This document shows positions 1 to 13,092 of a stretch of DNA of 64,000 bases, piece after piece. Location of the stretch: assembly GCA_036785705.1 (NCBI GenBank), contig JAWUZG010000001.1, positions 4,030,001 to 4,094,000 of the forward strand, in the 5' to 3' direction. The stretch is from Acanthornis magna (taxonomy: Eukaryota; Chordata; Aves; Passeriformes; Acanthizidae). Within the stretch, counting starts at the first letter, position 1, and each line of letters begins with the position of its first letter. Position numbers and translations under genes: made by a program. The notes beneath the pieces are model-generated. The model was given only the letters and a program-made list of their open reading frames with translations, was not told the DNA's origin and made no database searches.

Positions 1-337
1 GGGCTATCCTGGCAGAAAGAGGGCTTTGTTCTGCCACCCTACCCAGCTTGGACTTCCCAGTTTAAAGCCCACAAGTAAAAGAGTAAAGACATAATATCTG
101 ATCTTTCCCTCATACAGCATTTCTCTGTGGACAACTATGGGTGTCAGTGTAGCTACTACTCGTTTACACTTGTGTGAGAAGAGTTTGCAAAGCCAAAGAG
201 CTCAAAAGAAACCTCTGTGGAAATGTTTGTTTGCCCACAGGTGTTTCTGAGAAGCTGACAGCCTCACTTCCTGGCCTCCAGGAAACAGGCTGTCCATAGC
301 TGTATTCCATGGGAAGGGCTTGCCATCACGCACTTAC
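1..337 (-). other. FRMD4A: FRMD4A intron, partial
   Basis: This is intron downstream of the exon at 338-430, beginning with the gtaagtgcg donor. Apart from the donor I see no exon, repeat or recognisable regulatory element in it. Confidence 0.85.
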
Positions 338-430
338 CTGACACAAAAGTACAAAACAACTGGTCCTGACTTTTTGGGGAAGTCATGTTCCAGCACCCGA
401 CGGTCCAGCTGAAGCCAGTTCAAGTGTCCC
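338..430 (-). CDS. FRMD4A: FRMD4A coding exon (FERM F1 lobe, third coding exon in window)
   Basis: Read on the minus strand, this 93-bp exon encodes the third base of a Thr codon, 30 residues beginning GHLNWLQLDRRVLEHDF and ending VVLYFCV, and two bases of the next Arg codon. The acceptor (tttcttgccag) lies at 431 and above and the donor (CAG|gtaagtgcg) at 337 and below; both are canonical. The entry phase matches the exon at 6846-6940, which ends in AC of the same Thr codon. The peptide is the end of the ubiquitin-like F1 lobe of the FERM domain. From family knowledge, FRMD4A is a cortical scaffold that links Par-3 and cytohesin Arf-GEFs and promotes Arf6 activation at forming epithelial junctions. 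The residues fit FRMD4A better than its paralogue FRMD4B, which as I recall differs at several positions here. The gene continues left of the window. Identity is recognised from memory, not from a search. Confidence 0.96.
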
Positions 431-3400
431 CTGGCAAGAAAAGAGACAATTTTGAGCCTGGCACCAAAGAGGTTTCTCACTCCTTACAGAAATGAAGTCT
501 GAGGTGTTACAAAATGTGAACCAAAGTGTGTGCTATTTGCCCTGGACTATTGCATGATATTCGAAAAACACACAATAAATGTTTGAGGAACAGAGGAGAT
601 ATCATCCTGGCAGTGTTTCAGTCTGTGAATCGAACTGCTAAAGTTCAATCTGTCAGGGTGAAAGCTGGCAGCACTGAGCAATCAAGACAGCCCAAAATGT
701 TATAAGCTTCACCTTTTTATTACAGGCCCCTGGAGCAGTTGTATCATTAAAAGTCTGTCAAGATTTTCATTAGAAATCCTTACGGTTAAGAGTTTCCACA
801 ATGCCTGCAGTATTTCACTCAAGGCTAAACCTGACTCTACAGCCTCAGACAGTTTATTTACCACCCACATGCCTGCAATAGCCTCTCCAGGTTTGCCCAG
901 CCCTCGTTTTTCCTTCTTCAGAGAGCTCTTGAAAAACAGCTGCTCCATGAAGCGTTCCAGCTCCAATTACCACACGCTGCTTTTCTTTTGCCTAGATGGT
1001 ACCTGTCGTTGTTATTTTCTCCTATAATTTATCCATTCGTGCCTTGCTGCTGGAAGCTTTCCTGGGCAGGAGCTCTGTTCTTTGTCACGTTCCCCACATT
1101 GTCGAGCGCTGTGTGTGCGTGAGAGGTACTTTATAAATACCATTATTTGTATTACAATCTATCCCCAGCTGAGATAAAGGCCCTGTTAAATCAGGCACTG
1201 TGGAAATACCTAGGGTAAAATTCAGGCCCCACTGAAGCTGGCCAGAATTTTGCCATTGCCTTCAGTGATGCTAGGGCTGCATCCTGTGAGCTTTTGGCTA
1301 TTGGTTTCAGTCAGACCAGATTTCACCCAGAGGGAGAGGCAGCCCTTGCCTTCAGTACTCTGCTGTCTAGACAAGCAAGGGGAGAGAGAATTGAAATGAT
1401 TTGGGGGAGAATCTTGCAGCAAATAAAGCAGGAAATGGAACTCAGACATCCTGAGCTTTATTCTAGTGCCTATTTGCCAGCTCATGCTAATCCTCAAGAA
1501 ATATTCTTCATTCCACAGAAAAAAAGGCAAAAAAAGAGGCAGCTTAAAAAAACCCAACTTTAAATTAACTTCTAGAATTGCCACAAGCCTTTTGGTGTAC
1601 GAAAGGATTTATCTCCTGCTCTTTACACCCGTCTGCTTCTCTCCAAGATATTTTAACTTTCAGACAGCTTTTTCTCTAGATAAAGTTTTTAAATCATCTT
1701 TTTCTCTATTTCTTTTCATTTTAGGTGAAGGACAGCCTGTACTGTGTATTAGGGGCACAGACTTACTGGCAGCACGGCTACTGGAAAGGGGTGATATAAT
1801 ACAGATTTTCAAGCCAAGCTGGTCACTTCATGTGTCTCCATTGCAGAACAGGGGCTGAGGGCAAGTCTGCCCAGCCTGGGATCAGGGTGAGGATGGCCAT
1901 GTTAACTCGTTTGGCTGTAGGCACTAACTGGTCCTGCTCTGGGCAGGATGCATAGCTGGGCATGCAGTACGATATAGGGGATTTCCTTCCATCATTTCTG
2001 TTGCTGGGATGCAGCCGCCCAGTGCTAGTGTGGGATCCCTACATAATTTCCTGTTGTTTAACACAGATGTGTACTTTGATAGGTTTGGTTTTTAGAAGAC
2101 GGATGGTCCAGGCTGTCAGAAAATAATCCCCATGGAAAGATTCTCATCCTGGGCACCAAAAAAATTAAAGGTATCTACATTTCCTGCTGCATCCCCCTTT
2201 CTTGAAATCTGCGATTTTACATATTCTCTTTGTAGTGAAGTGCTGTTATGTTGCTTTTAACAGGCCTCAGGAAGACTGCAATTAGCTGTGAAGGCCACAG
2301 TTACACATGGGATTGAAACTAGCCATGCTCACCTATTCCTAGCCAAAGTATAACCTGAGCATTTACCACATAGGCCATGGTACAAAATGCTGTCAGAGCA
2401 AGGAAAAGCCACACTAAACCTGACATCCTATGCTCAACCTGTCCACTTCCATTTGTATCACCAATGCAGCAGCCACCGGCAGCTGATGGTGTTACACACC
2501 AGTTCCCACTGAGGGCAAGTTGTTGACAATGGACTTACTGTCTACCTCTATGTTTATTCAACAGCAATGTCTGGGTTTGCCTAACATGCACAAGGAAGGG
2601 TTGAGAAGCCATGGTGCACAGAAAAAAACACCAGTGCAAGGTATTTCTTGTTTTGAAAAGACTTAATCTTTTCATTCTCATTGCACTTTAACAGGAGAAA
2701 CTGGTTGATATAATCATATCACATATGCATCCCACTTCCACATTTATGTTGCACATGTACACGGTTCTGAGTACTGAATAACACATTTAATTGCCACCGA
2801 GTTTTTAGGTTGAAGAGTTTCATTAGTCTCATCTGCATGGAGCTTAAATCCAAAGCTCCTTCAGAGGAGGAAGGTCACTTAAATCCCTGCCAGGAGCTAA
2901 CTGCTCACTGTACTCAATTACTACTTACAATCTTTCATCGCTGAGGGCTTCTGCACTGCAGATTGTCACCTAACTCCTTGTTTTCAAGCGTGCATGTGTG
3001 GCATGTAGAGAACAGCAGCAGTGAGCAGTCACTGGTATCTGCCTGCAAATGTGGTCTATCAGGGAGCCAAACTCTGATGCCATTGCACCACAAAACGCTT
3101 TGCTCTGGAATCTGTCTTCTTGTCGTCAGCAGAACTATTCATGGAGCACAATCCCATGTAAGACAGGGAAAAGTATGGGCATATAACCCTAGGCATGTAG
3201 TAATCCTGACAGTTTTCATGGACCAATTTAGGCAGCTTGCACTGGGATCCCATTCATACATGGCCATGTCTAGCTGGATTTCCTTCACGGTTCAATTTAG
3301 AGACACAAAGTAGCTTTTGTTTCACTATCACCATCGATTTGTTCATTCGGATATTTCTATCAGTGTATTCACAAACAATGGGGCAAACAGCTTTGGAGGA

Positions 3401-6400
3401 CCTATAGGGACGCTGAATATTGGAAGCCAGATAATTTCCCCCTGTTGGTTGTACTCATGTTGGCAGTTAAACTGGTGTGTCAATAACAACCACATAATCA
3501 CTTTTAGGAAAAGAAACTGGGTCCATTTAGGATACAGACCGAGTATGGATTCTGGTGCCCAGGGTCCATTTTGTCGATTGTGTGCAGTAGTTCTGTTTTC
3601 TTTTATAAGTAAAGAGTGGCACATCAATGAGTACTTTGCCTCCAGGTGTTCTGTTTATACAGTTTTATTGCTTAGTGTCCAGTTTTCTGAAAAGTGGATC
3701 CACATTGATTTGTGTTATAAGGGTATTTGGACCAATAAACCAACTCACACCCTTTCGGTGTCAAACTCATTTTGAATTGAATGGACATTGAGAAAGACCA
3801 ATTCACATAATAGGAACCATATAAACTATTCTATGTTTCCATCAATCGCAACAGAAACAAAAAACCCTTTAAGATCACAGATTTTCTCAATTACTTTTGA
3901 AGGGGCTGAGAAGCTCACAGAGCCACAAGAGTTTAACTATACAAATTTTGCAACACAGTGGACTTGGTAATAAAGGAACTGGGCTAGTGCCAGAGCAGGA
4001 CATTATTCTCAGAACCGCACCCTCTGTTGGACCAGCTGTTCAACCAGGATGTGGGACACCTGCTCCCTCACTTTGGCTCTGCCACATGGCTGGAGGGTGG
4101 AAATAGGCTTCCCCCCAATTCCCCGGGATGAGAGAATGTTCCAGGGAAGGGTGCTACCCTGCTCTGTGGGGAGCTGTGGGCGGCAAAAGTTGGTAGCTCT
4201 CCATGGAGCAGTGACTCAGATTTAAGCATGAATAAGGGACGTGGAAAACCTGCCCATGGCCAGAGAGGGAATCTGCAGTGAACAGAACGGTAATCCTGGT
4301 CACTCGCTCAGTGAATGCTGGAGGAGTTGATGCCAAGGGTAGTTAGTGGAGATTCATAACCAGCTGAACTAAAAACCAAGCCCTTTCCCCATCCCTTTTC
4401 ACTTCTAATCAACCAGGATATTGCTCTTCTGGCTTCCTGTGAAGCTTGTCTCCTCAAGCTCTACAGGGACACCCTTTTGACCTGTGCTCTCCCACAGTTA
4501 ATGCCTCACGCTATAAAACGTTCCTATGATCATTAAAACAGGAGGCGTTATTCTCCCCTCCATAATAGTCTGACAATCTAATTTTAGTCACGCTGAATGC
4601 AGTAATGACCCTATATTATCACAAGAAACTATTAAGTTGCCAACGCAAAGGTTGTTCCTATTGATTTTCTTCTAAGGTTGTCATGATAGAGCACAACTAA
4701 TGAATGGAAATCCCCAGTCCAAATAATTTCTAAATAAATTACTCTCATAGAGCTTTTACTCTTAAATAGAAGAATTGATTTAATACTTTAGTGGCTTTTC
4801 TTCTTTCTAAACTTGCAATTTAGCCAACCTCAGACTACATTTATGAACCAGGCTTGTTCTGTTTTAGCTGGTTATGAGTCCCCTTCAAGTAAAGCACATG
4901 GGAACTCATTGGAGAGTGCAGAGAAGGCAGTCCCTGAGGGCCTGTGCCAGAGAATTAAAGGGTTTCTTTTTGTATTCCTGGTCTGTATCGGCTATAGGTC
5001 TGTGTTACATGCCCTGCAAACACACATTAAGAGACTGCTTTTACTACTTTTTGAAGAAAGGGGATTTTTCAAACTTCCATTTCACATTGCAGGTTAAGAT
5101 CTGTGGTGCAGTCAGCCCAGGTTATTTTCTGAAGCTGACATGGAACACCTACTTCCAAGACTCTGTCCAAGGCCCCAGGTATATTCTTTTGGCTGTGTTC
5201 AGTCAAATAAAACAGTTGTTGTTTGTGCCAACTGTATTCAAGGCATTTTAAAACTGAAAAGGAAATACTTTTGTCACATTATTTTCACAGCACTGAAGAA
5301 GCCTCAGTGCAAATGGTGGAGTCAGTACAGAACAGCAGAAGGGCTGCAGACCAGCTTCAGATCAGCTAGGACTTACTGGCTTGTTTCTGGGCTGCACTTC
5401 CTTGATTTAATGAGGGTGTCCCCGAGTCTTTCATCTGGGCAGGCTGAGCATTTCCTCCTGAAAAGCACCCTGCTCCATCTACAGGCCTGAAGGTGACCAA
5501 GTGAGTGGATGCCACTGCCTCACCTAACCCTTTGAATGCTGCCTGGACAGCGCACATCCATCTGCATCTGCTTTGTAACCTCAAACTCTGCCTTGACAAC
5601 CTCTGTCAGCTTCTCATGCTTCCTCCCTTTGCTCACCCAGATCTTTGCTTGCACAGTTTAACCTGGAAGTTCCAGGGGAGTCTGGGCTCTAATTGCTGAC
5701 ACCTCCTCATTAGCTTCTCTTGCACTCTCAGGGGAGCCCTGTGCCCACCCAGCTGAACTGGGATTTGCTCAGCTGCTCTCTGGTTACAGATTGAGACGTG
5801 CTTTGTTCCTCACCTGTGCTCTTAGGACTGTTAAGGGAACTATTTCATCTCCTAGTGTCCTTTGGCTTCCCTGCACAGCTTTCCTGTGCCTCTCAGGCAG
5901 CACCCACTGAGTAGCTTGCTCTCTCCAAGAATAAACACTGTGGTAGGAGCAATTTCCTCCTCCTGCTTTATAAAAGGCCAGTGCCTCCTACTGTTCCTCC
6001 TTGGAAGATTAGTCTCATTAATTTGTGTTGGGTTGGAGATCTCCTACACGGCTGAGCTACACAAGTCAGTGAGTTGGGATGGATTCTGGGATCTTGTTTT
6101 ATTCGGGTCCTGCTTCTGCACGTGCCTGTTGCTGAGCATTCCTCCATCCTGGGAGCTGTGTCCTGAGATGGCCCCAGGCTGTCCAAGGCAGGTGCTTGCT
6201 AAAAGAATTGACTTTAGAGGGGTGATTGCTGCCGAGATGAATGCGGATATGTTTGTGCAATTATCCAGCAGCCTCTGATTACCCAATCCTGAATCATTAT
6301 TCCAGCAGAGAATTTACATTTCTCTGCCACTTCAGCAGGAGAGCGGAACTGGCTCATGACAGCAACACCACTGACTCAGCTGTTCTGGGGACACAGCATT

Positions 6401-6845
6401 GGCTTGAAAATCTTGTTTTTTAAAAATGATTTAGGTGTAAGAAGCCTCTTCCTGATTAATATACAAAGAAAACACCTATTGCAAACCAGGGTGAAGTATG
6501 TATGTCCATAAAAGACATCGTTCATATGCCAAGGGAAGTGTAAGTCCTGAGAGAAAACAGACAGCTGGAAAAATATAACAGGGCGGTGCAGGAGCACTGA
6601 GGGTTCACAGTCTAGGACTCATAGCCTTTGGCAGACCTTTAATGTTTCTCCAGTGCACATTTTATTCTTGTCGTTTAATCTGGCAGTAGATATGGCCTGT
6701 CTTGAGACAAAACCTCAAATTTTGTGGTAATTTGGTCCATGCCTCCCTAGACCTTGGTCGGGGACCTCGGTGTACACAGTGTTTCTACACCAAGATTTTC
6801 TGTGACCAAGAGTTGCCTCTTAGGTCTTTGATTTCTCACACTTAC
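431..6845 (-). other. FRMD4A: FRMD4A intron, about 6.4 kb
   Basis: The intron lies between the exons at 6846-6940 and 338-430 and is bounded by gtaagtgtg and ttcttgccag on the minus strand. Its one remarkable stretch is 2945-3970, listed separately, where a plus-strand frame is unusually open. The rest (431-2940 and 3975-6845) has moderate GC and many short chance frames. I see no CR1 fragment, simple repeat of note or other exon in it. Confidence 0.85.
2945..3970 (+). other. Possible decayed coding sequence or retrocopy (family not recognised)
   Basis: Plus-strand frame 2 is open from 2945 to 3310 (122 codons), from 3314 to 3772 (153 codons) and from 3776 to 3967 (64 codons). It is broken only by TAG at 3311, TGA at 3773 and TAA at 3968. 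At this base composition a random frame should meet a stop roughly every 18-20 codons, so three long adjacent stretches in one frame are unusual. The codon-aligned minus frame is also partly open (3059-3253) but carries more stops. The conceptual peptide is rich in Cys, Trp, His and Ser and matches no family I know. I see no poly-A tail, target duplication or splice signals that would prove a processed pseudogene. It could be an old gene copy, an old viral or transposon insertion, or chance. It lies inside a FRMD4A intron on the opposite strand. Confidence 0.25.
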
Positions 6846-6940
6846 GTTTCATCTGTGAATGCAATTCCAAAGTACTCCTTCTCCTTCAGGTTGAAATGAG
6901 ATGCCACCAAGTCAAGCAACTCCTTGGCCAAAAGCTTTGG
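6846..6940 (-). CDS. FRMD4A: FRMD4A coding exon (FERM F1 lobe, second coding exon in window)
   Basis: On the minus strand this 95-bp exon encodes 31 residues plus two bases: it begins PKLLAKELLDLVASHF and ends KEYFGIAFTDE, then AC of a Thr codon. The acceptor has a long pyrimidine tract (ttcttgtttttcag) at 6941 and above. The donor is AAC|gtaagtgtg at 6845 and below. It enters in phase 0, matching the exon at 36829-36894, and leaves in phase 2, matching the exon at 338-430. The run of hydrophobic and charged residues is the helix and following strand of the ubiquitin-like F1 lobe of a FERM domain. The AK in PKLLAKELL and the AF in GIAFTDE point to FRMD4A rather than FRMD4B, from family knowledge. 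No frameshift or stop is present. The introns on its two sides are about 6.4 kb (downstream) and 29.9 kb (upstream). Confidence 0.97.
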
Positions 6941-9900
6941 CTGAAAAACAAGAATGAAAGAAAGTGATTAATGAGGAGAATTGGATAGAACTGCACTGTG
7001 CTTGAGGAGGAAAACACTATCCGTGAAACTACTCCACAGCTGTTGCTTTTATGTTCCCTCTGGTGTTCAAGCTAAATCTGCAAGGAACATTAGCTCCTTG
7101 AAATGAGCAGTAGTTTCCCTCCTAGGTAAATACTAAAAATCTGGCAATTCTGACCTATTCAGCACTTAATGTCTCTGCAGACAGATGATCTGCTGCCTGC
7201 CAGTGCTGAGATCTACCAGCTCACTCCCACGTCTCTGATAATTTTAGTTGTTAAAGCTTTTTATCAAGGACCTTTGCAAACACAATTCAGACACCCACTC
7301 TCTCACACAGAGCATAGATATATGCTCATAACACTAAGAAAATACATAGTGCCAAAAGATAGGATGTGACAGGGCCAAATGAGAAGTAAATGACAGAACA
7401 AAATAGTTTCCCATTCACTATTGCTTGTCATATAGAGATAAGGATATATCCTCAAATTTAGGCACTTGGAAGGAAAGACAGGAAAGCAGCACACACTTTC
7501 AGAATATTCTTTGTAAGACAATAAAAGCCAAGCTCAGAGAAACAGAAGATGGTTCATTACTACCTTTTCTGCAAAACCTTATGTCTCTTTTAACTCTAAT
7601 GTGCTCTCCTGCCTCTATGAATTTTCATCTGCTTTGCTGCGCTCCTGTTTTTCCACCCAGATTTCTGAAGCCTTGGCCATAACACAACTCTCGTCCTGAC
7701 TGTCACTTGTAGGAAAGAGGGGTACAAAGGATCCAGGTAACTGCAGCCTGTAATAGCCCCAGGTCCCAGAGCTGCAATTGTTACAGCAGCACTGGCACAG
7801 CTGGGGTCAGAGATCCCAACAATGTTCCCTGGTGACTGCTTGTAAGGATTTGGTCTACAAATCTCTGTGCTGCAAACCTCAGTGAAAATAAAACTGTCTG
7901 CAGGCTTGACCGCCCCAGTGAGTCTGCCAAGCAGCTGAGTCAGTTACCCCAGACGTGAACCTGTTGTTAAATGGAGGTGAAATGATGATGCTGTGCAGAA
8001 GACGTGTGGCAGGGACGTGAGAACCCTGCTGTCCTATTCAGCTGCTCTGTCCCATAAACACAAACCCAGCTATTGTTGAAAAAACCCTGGTTTGTGCCTA
8101 ACTCCCAAACAGATTCATAAGACTCTCAGACTCTCTGAAAATGTCCCTAAACTCGGCCCTATCGTAGTATCTGACACAGCCGGGACAAACTTATGTCTCT
8201 GTGTATTGCCCTGGCATTCATACGAGCATTAAGCACACTCTACCCACCCGAGTGGGGACATCCAATGCATGGGGAGTTTCTAGGTCATGCCAGCAAAGAA
8301 AGAAGCAAGAGCTGTGCCCAAATGCAGCCCTGACTTAAAGCAGCCTCTGAATACGACAGAAGTTGCTGTGTAGGAGGAACAGCCAGGCGGACAACAAATG
8401 GGTGGGATGCAACCATCTTCATTTTAATCGGCAAGTCAGATTTCTCAGGCACAACCATTGGAGGCTCTGCAGTGACTACACTGGTGACTGCATTGACCTT
8501 CACTCCTGAACAAGTTCCCAAAAGGTGCTCAGAGACGAGTGGACCAGGCATGGGACCATGGTCAGACCCCCTGTCCCCTTGAGTCCCATCAAAGACACAA
8601 GCAAAGAGTACACCAGCTACACCAGTCCCTTTGGAGACTCCTCAGATACTTCTCTTCTAGTACTGTGCTAGGTGGGATGGACATTTGCAGCATCCCTGTC
8701 TCCTGTAAGATGAACCCCTCTTTGTCAGAGCATTTCAAGGACAAGCTACACTTTGACTTACGATATACACAAATATTGTGATGAAAACAATGGTGAGACT
8801 GCCAGGTGAATTCAGAGATACACAGGCTCAGTGCAGGTATTTACTGGGGGCATTGGATGAATTTTCAGCTTAACACCAGACTAACAAGCGCAAACTTTTT
8901 AAAAGAGAGAGAGGAAGAGGGGTTTGAGCCTGCCAATGTGCAGTTTGAAGCCTTGCATTTCCCCTGCCCTTGCCCAAGGGTTCCTGATCCCTTCTCTCCT
9001 GGCTGGACCAAATTCTCCCTTCATCAGAAAGGGATTTCTTCTCAGCCTAAGGCTACCCCAGGAGGAGGGGTGGGAATGCATGGAAGGATTGGTCAAAGCC
9101 ATGGTGGGGGCGGTTGGTGGAGGTGAATGCAGGCATCCCCATGCTTGAGGGTATTGCAGGCTGGGAGCTGAGAGACTGTCACTGCTTGGCGCCCAGTGCT
9201 CTGTGTGACTCAGTTATTTGATAAACGAGCAATTGTGCGGCCAAGCAAGGGAATGAGCCATCACCCAGCCTGGCTGGGTGTACCACCTGAGAGGGCAGGG
9301 GTAGGAAAGAGTGGTGAAACATCCTGCCCCAAACACAGCAGAGTTTTCCCAAGCCTGGGTTAAGCATATGGAAGGTAGAGGCTGAGCTTTTGCAAGAAAG
9401 CAGACCAGAGCAATAAATAGTTGATGTGTAACAGGCTCCCACGGATGGGGGGAAGTTATGGGTCCCTCTGCTCCAGACAAACAGCACTGCCACAAGGGAC
9501 ACTGGACAAGGAGGAAAAACCCCTTCTGCTGTTCAGCCACATCATGGAAAAGTGATGCTCAGAGTCCCTTGCCCCATGCACTGCTGCATCCAACCCCAGC
9601 TAAAAGTGAGGAGCAATACCCAAAAACACCTGCCTCCAGCCACCCTTCCCAGGCAAGATGGATAAATGCAATGTGATGCTTCCTTATTTTTGCTGAGTGA
9701 GACCAGGCTGAAAAAGCCATGGACAGAGGTGGTCAGCGTGATGTGACAGTTTTCCCATCTCTACTGCCCAAAGCAGATGCTCCTCTCCCAGCACAGCCCC
9801 CGAGGCTCAGCAGGGGCACGATTTCCAGTGCCCTTGCCGTGGGGCGTCCTCCAAAGCCTGTGGTAGCAGATAAGGCAGGATAACCCTTTGCCTTGCAAGA

Positions 9901-10254
9901 TAAGGGAAAAGAACAATAGATGCAGACCCAGCACTGGAGCGGTGCCAGGTTAGTTACTGGGCCAGAGTCCCTGAAGAGGCTTATGGCAGGGAAGTTAAGC
10001 CCTGCTAGTCCCCTCCAAGATTACTTTCCACTCTCCCCTTAAGCTCTGCAAGGTTATTGTCCTTCCCAGTGGGATGACTCGGGTGTCCTCTGAACATAGA
10101 CGGGCAACCTGAGTCTTTAGAGTGGAGGGGAGGAAGGTGTCTTCTCCAGGTAGTAAATACTTCTTGAGACAAACCTGCACAGCAGGGATAAGGCAGGAAA
10201 ACCCAGCCAGGCAGAAGCTGAGCTGAGCCTGTCCCGCTGTCTCAGGAGAGACCC

Positions 10255-10420
10255 ACACGCTCGATGTTAGCGGTTAATCTTCTTGCCGTTCGCGATGGGA
10301 ACGGCTGAGCAATGACCTCCTTTCATGTGAGCTGCGCAGACAAAGAGCTCATTAGCAATGCCTGTGGCAAGTTGTTTTAATTCATTATTAATTTCTGGAC
10401 TTCATTTTCCAGAGGGAAAA
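10255..10420. promoter_or_regulatory. Candidate intronic enhancer (CpG patch plus homeodomain/SOX-like sites)
   Basis: The stretch combines several CpGs within about 60 bases (10258-10315) with a following AT-rich block. That block contains a SOX-like ACAAAG (10339-10344) and TAATT-type homeodomain cores (10379-10390). It is not repetitive and has no open frame of interest. Retained CpGs in an otherwise CpG-poor intron suggest an unmethylated regulatory element. This is inference from composition only. Confidence 0.25.
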
Positions 10421-12669
10421 TTTTGCATTAATAAAACTTCCATCACAGACACATTGAAGGAGATGGGGACTGGTCTCTGAGAGCAGGGAAATCAATAGAA
10501 AGTGGGCCCGGGACCTTCTGGATTCAATGCAATTGGATGGGCAGCAAGATAGCTTGGGCATCCCACAGGAATAAATCAGGATAACAGGTGGCATTCAGAG
10601 TAGAAACTGAACCATGTCCTCAGTGATGCAGAGCTACAGAGCTGGACTAGGGTGCCCTGTGAGGTGCCCAGGCAGGTGTGGAGACCCCTCTCTATTTGTT
10701 GTTCTTCATCCCCTTGCTACCCACACCTTCCTGGCATCCTCCATGTAACCTGCATCACAAAAAGCAGCCTGTGGGGCATGTCATAGCTGCAGCTGGATGG
10801 CCTGAACTTGGGATGGGAAACACCAGAAGAAATCCTTTGTCTGGACCAGAGAGGGCTGAAAATGCTTTGCTGGTGGGGTGGGTTGTCAGTGCAGCATTAA
10901 TTCATCCAGGGCATCCCCTGCTGCTCCCTCCCGCTACAGAACCCTCTTTGCAGAATGGCATGTTAAGGACAGTGCTTTATAAATCAATTGCTATTGTTAC
11001 CAGAGAAATCAGCAGGGACCTGTTTGTGGTCTCAGCACACTGAGCTGTGGCCCTGGGGAAGAAGAGTCTGCTCCTGGTAAGTGCTTACCCCTGCCAGGAG
11101 GAAAGGTGGAGGGACCCACACTCCTGTGTATCTGAGTCTCTGGCACAGACACTGGCCATTCGTTAGTCAAACCCTGTCCCTGAGGCTTCTCTACATGGCA
11201 CTAACCTGAGTGCTGTCCTGACTCGGGACCCCTGCTTGCACTCCCCAGTTCCCACTCTAGCCTAGAACAAGTTATATTTTGCAGCCTGGACTTCCTGGAC
11301 TTGCAAACGTGACATTTTCCACAAAATTTAAAACCTCAACACTGGGTCACTGGATCCACCTGCCGGGTATGATGGCACCAAAACATTGTCCAAGGGATTT
11401 TTGATACTCTGTAGAGCAGACAACTCTTCTGTGAAGTCAAGCCTGACTTGAGAGCACTCTGAGGTTTCTTCCTTCCCTCCTGGAGAGGCAGGAGAGCAGA
11501 GATGGACTCATTAGGGGCTGCCTCCTTATTAGTAGAATGACCCAGACATCCTTCCCTGTTCCCTGGGCCATGCCGGGGAGGTTTGTCTAAAATGATAATG
11601 CTTTGCATCCACGAAGCCTTAGCAGTGAGGAGCACAGTGAGCACAAGGCTGGGGCTCTCTGCAACCCTGCAGGCTTGAAGCAGTGAACTCATTCCCTCCT
11701 TGCCCTCCAAAACAGCTGAAGTTTGTTCAAATAATGACTTAGAGGAAAGGGAGAGCTTTATTAGTGTTGTCAGGATGTGGCAGGGAAAGGGCTGAGCCTC
11801 AGTAGCAGCTCTGTGACTTGGACTTGCCATGAAGAAAGATAATGAAAAGGCACCAAAGGCAATGCAAGAAGGTCCATATGGGATCACACTTGGCTTACAC
11901 TCCCAGGGATGTCTCCCTGCATTTTCCCATTGCTTGAAGAGCCCACCCCACACCCAAACTACAGGCACAGCCTGTGCCAGCAAAAACTACACCAAGAAAA
12001 CTTCAATGCATACAATGCTCAAGCTCTGTCTTTACCTCCTTGGCTCTATTGAAAGGAGAACGCAGCACTGGCAAATTAACCACAGGGGATGAGTCTCTCT
12101 TCCATGCACTCCAGTTATCCCTGCACAGAGGCACTCTACAGGTGCCTCTTCCCAATTAGACAGGATGGCAACTTCCCTGAGTAACAACAGAGCACAGAGA
12201 GCACTGAAGGCAAGCAGGGAGGGGAAGGACAAGCCTGAGAGCTCCTTGGAAAAGGGAGGCTGCATGAGGAATGATGATCTGATTCAATGTAAAAAAACTC
12301 CAGAGTTTCATGGCTCTTTGATATATTTATTGGATGAGTTCGTATCAGCATGAGCTCACTAATATGGCCTGCTGTACCCACTGGGGGAGCAAGCTGGGGT
12401 CTGCTCACAGGAGACTTCCCCAGTGCTGAAAAGATGAAAAGGAGAAGGTGAGATACAGGTGATGCAGAGCAAGACTTTGCTGCACAAGCTGACATGCAAA
12501 CCCCATTCTGGTGCCTCCTAACACCAGCCACAGTCACTGTCACACAGGCTTAGTGACAATACTGACATGTTACGGGCATGTGTTGGCCACAGGATGGGAG
12601 GGGGAGGAAGAGGGCTTCTGGGGAAAAGGATCTTTTACAGCCTGGGAGAAGTTGTAGGGAAGGGAAGCC

Positions 12670-13092
12670 ATCCAAAGGCACCTGTACAAGCTTGAGAAGT
12701 GGGTCCATGGGAACCTCATGAGGTTCAAGAGGGCCGATTGCAAGGTCCTACACTCAGGCCAGGGAAAACCCCAGTGTCAATACAGGCTGGGGAGTGAAGA
12801 GATTGAAAACTGCTCTGTGGAAAAGGACTTGGGGATACTGCTGGATGAAAAGCTGGGCATGATTCAGCACTTGCAGCTCAGAAAGCCAAATGTATCCTGT
12901 GCTGCATCACCAGAAGTGTGGCCAGCAGGTCGACAGAGGTGATTCTGCCCCTCTGCTCTGGTGAAAGCACACCTGGAGTGCTGCATCCAGCTTTGAAGCC
13001 CTTACCAGAGGAAAGACACGGACCTGTCGGTGCAGATCCAGAGGAGGGTCATGAAGATAACCAGAGGAATAGAGCACTTCTTGTCTGACAGA
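12670..13092 (+). mobile_element. CR1 LINE fragment, sense, lacking its 3' end
   Basis: About 420 bp match the end of the CR1 second open frame as I know it from avian genomes. Words such as acctgtacaagcttgagaag, aaggacttggggatactgct and gtgtggccagcaggtcgac follow in the right order. The segment 12718-12942 still reads as a short piece of the reverse-transcriptase C-terminal region (CKVLHSGQGKPQCQYRLGSE, EKDLGILLDEKLGM), then is broken by frame changes. The match ends near 13092, before the CR1 3' UTR and 8-bp tail, so the 3' end has been lost. That is unusual, because CR1 copies are normally cut at the 5' end. The element is inactive. Confidence 0.88.

Noticed and set aside
11336..11983. 215-codon minus frame in the large intron
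   Set aside because: No recognisable protein, no conserved motifs, and no sign of a retrocopy tail.
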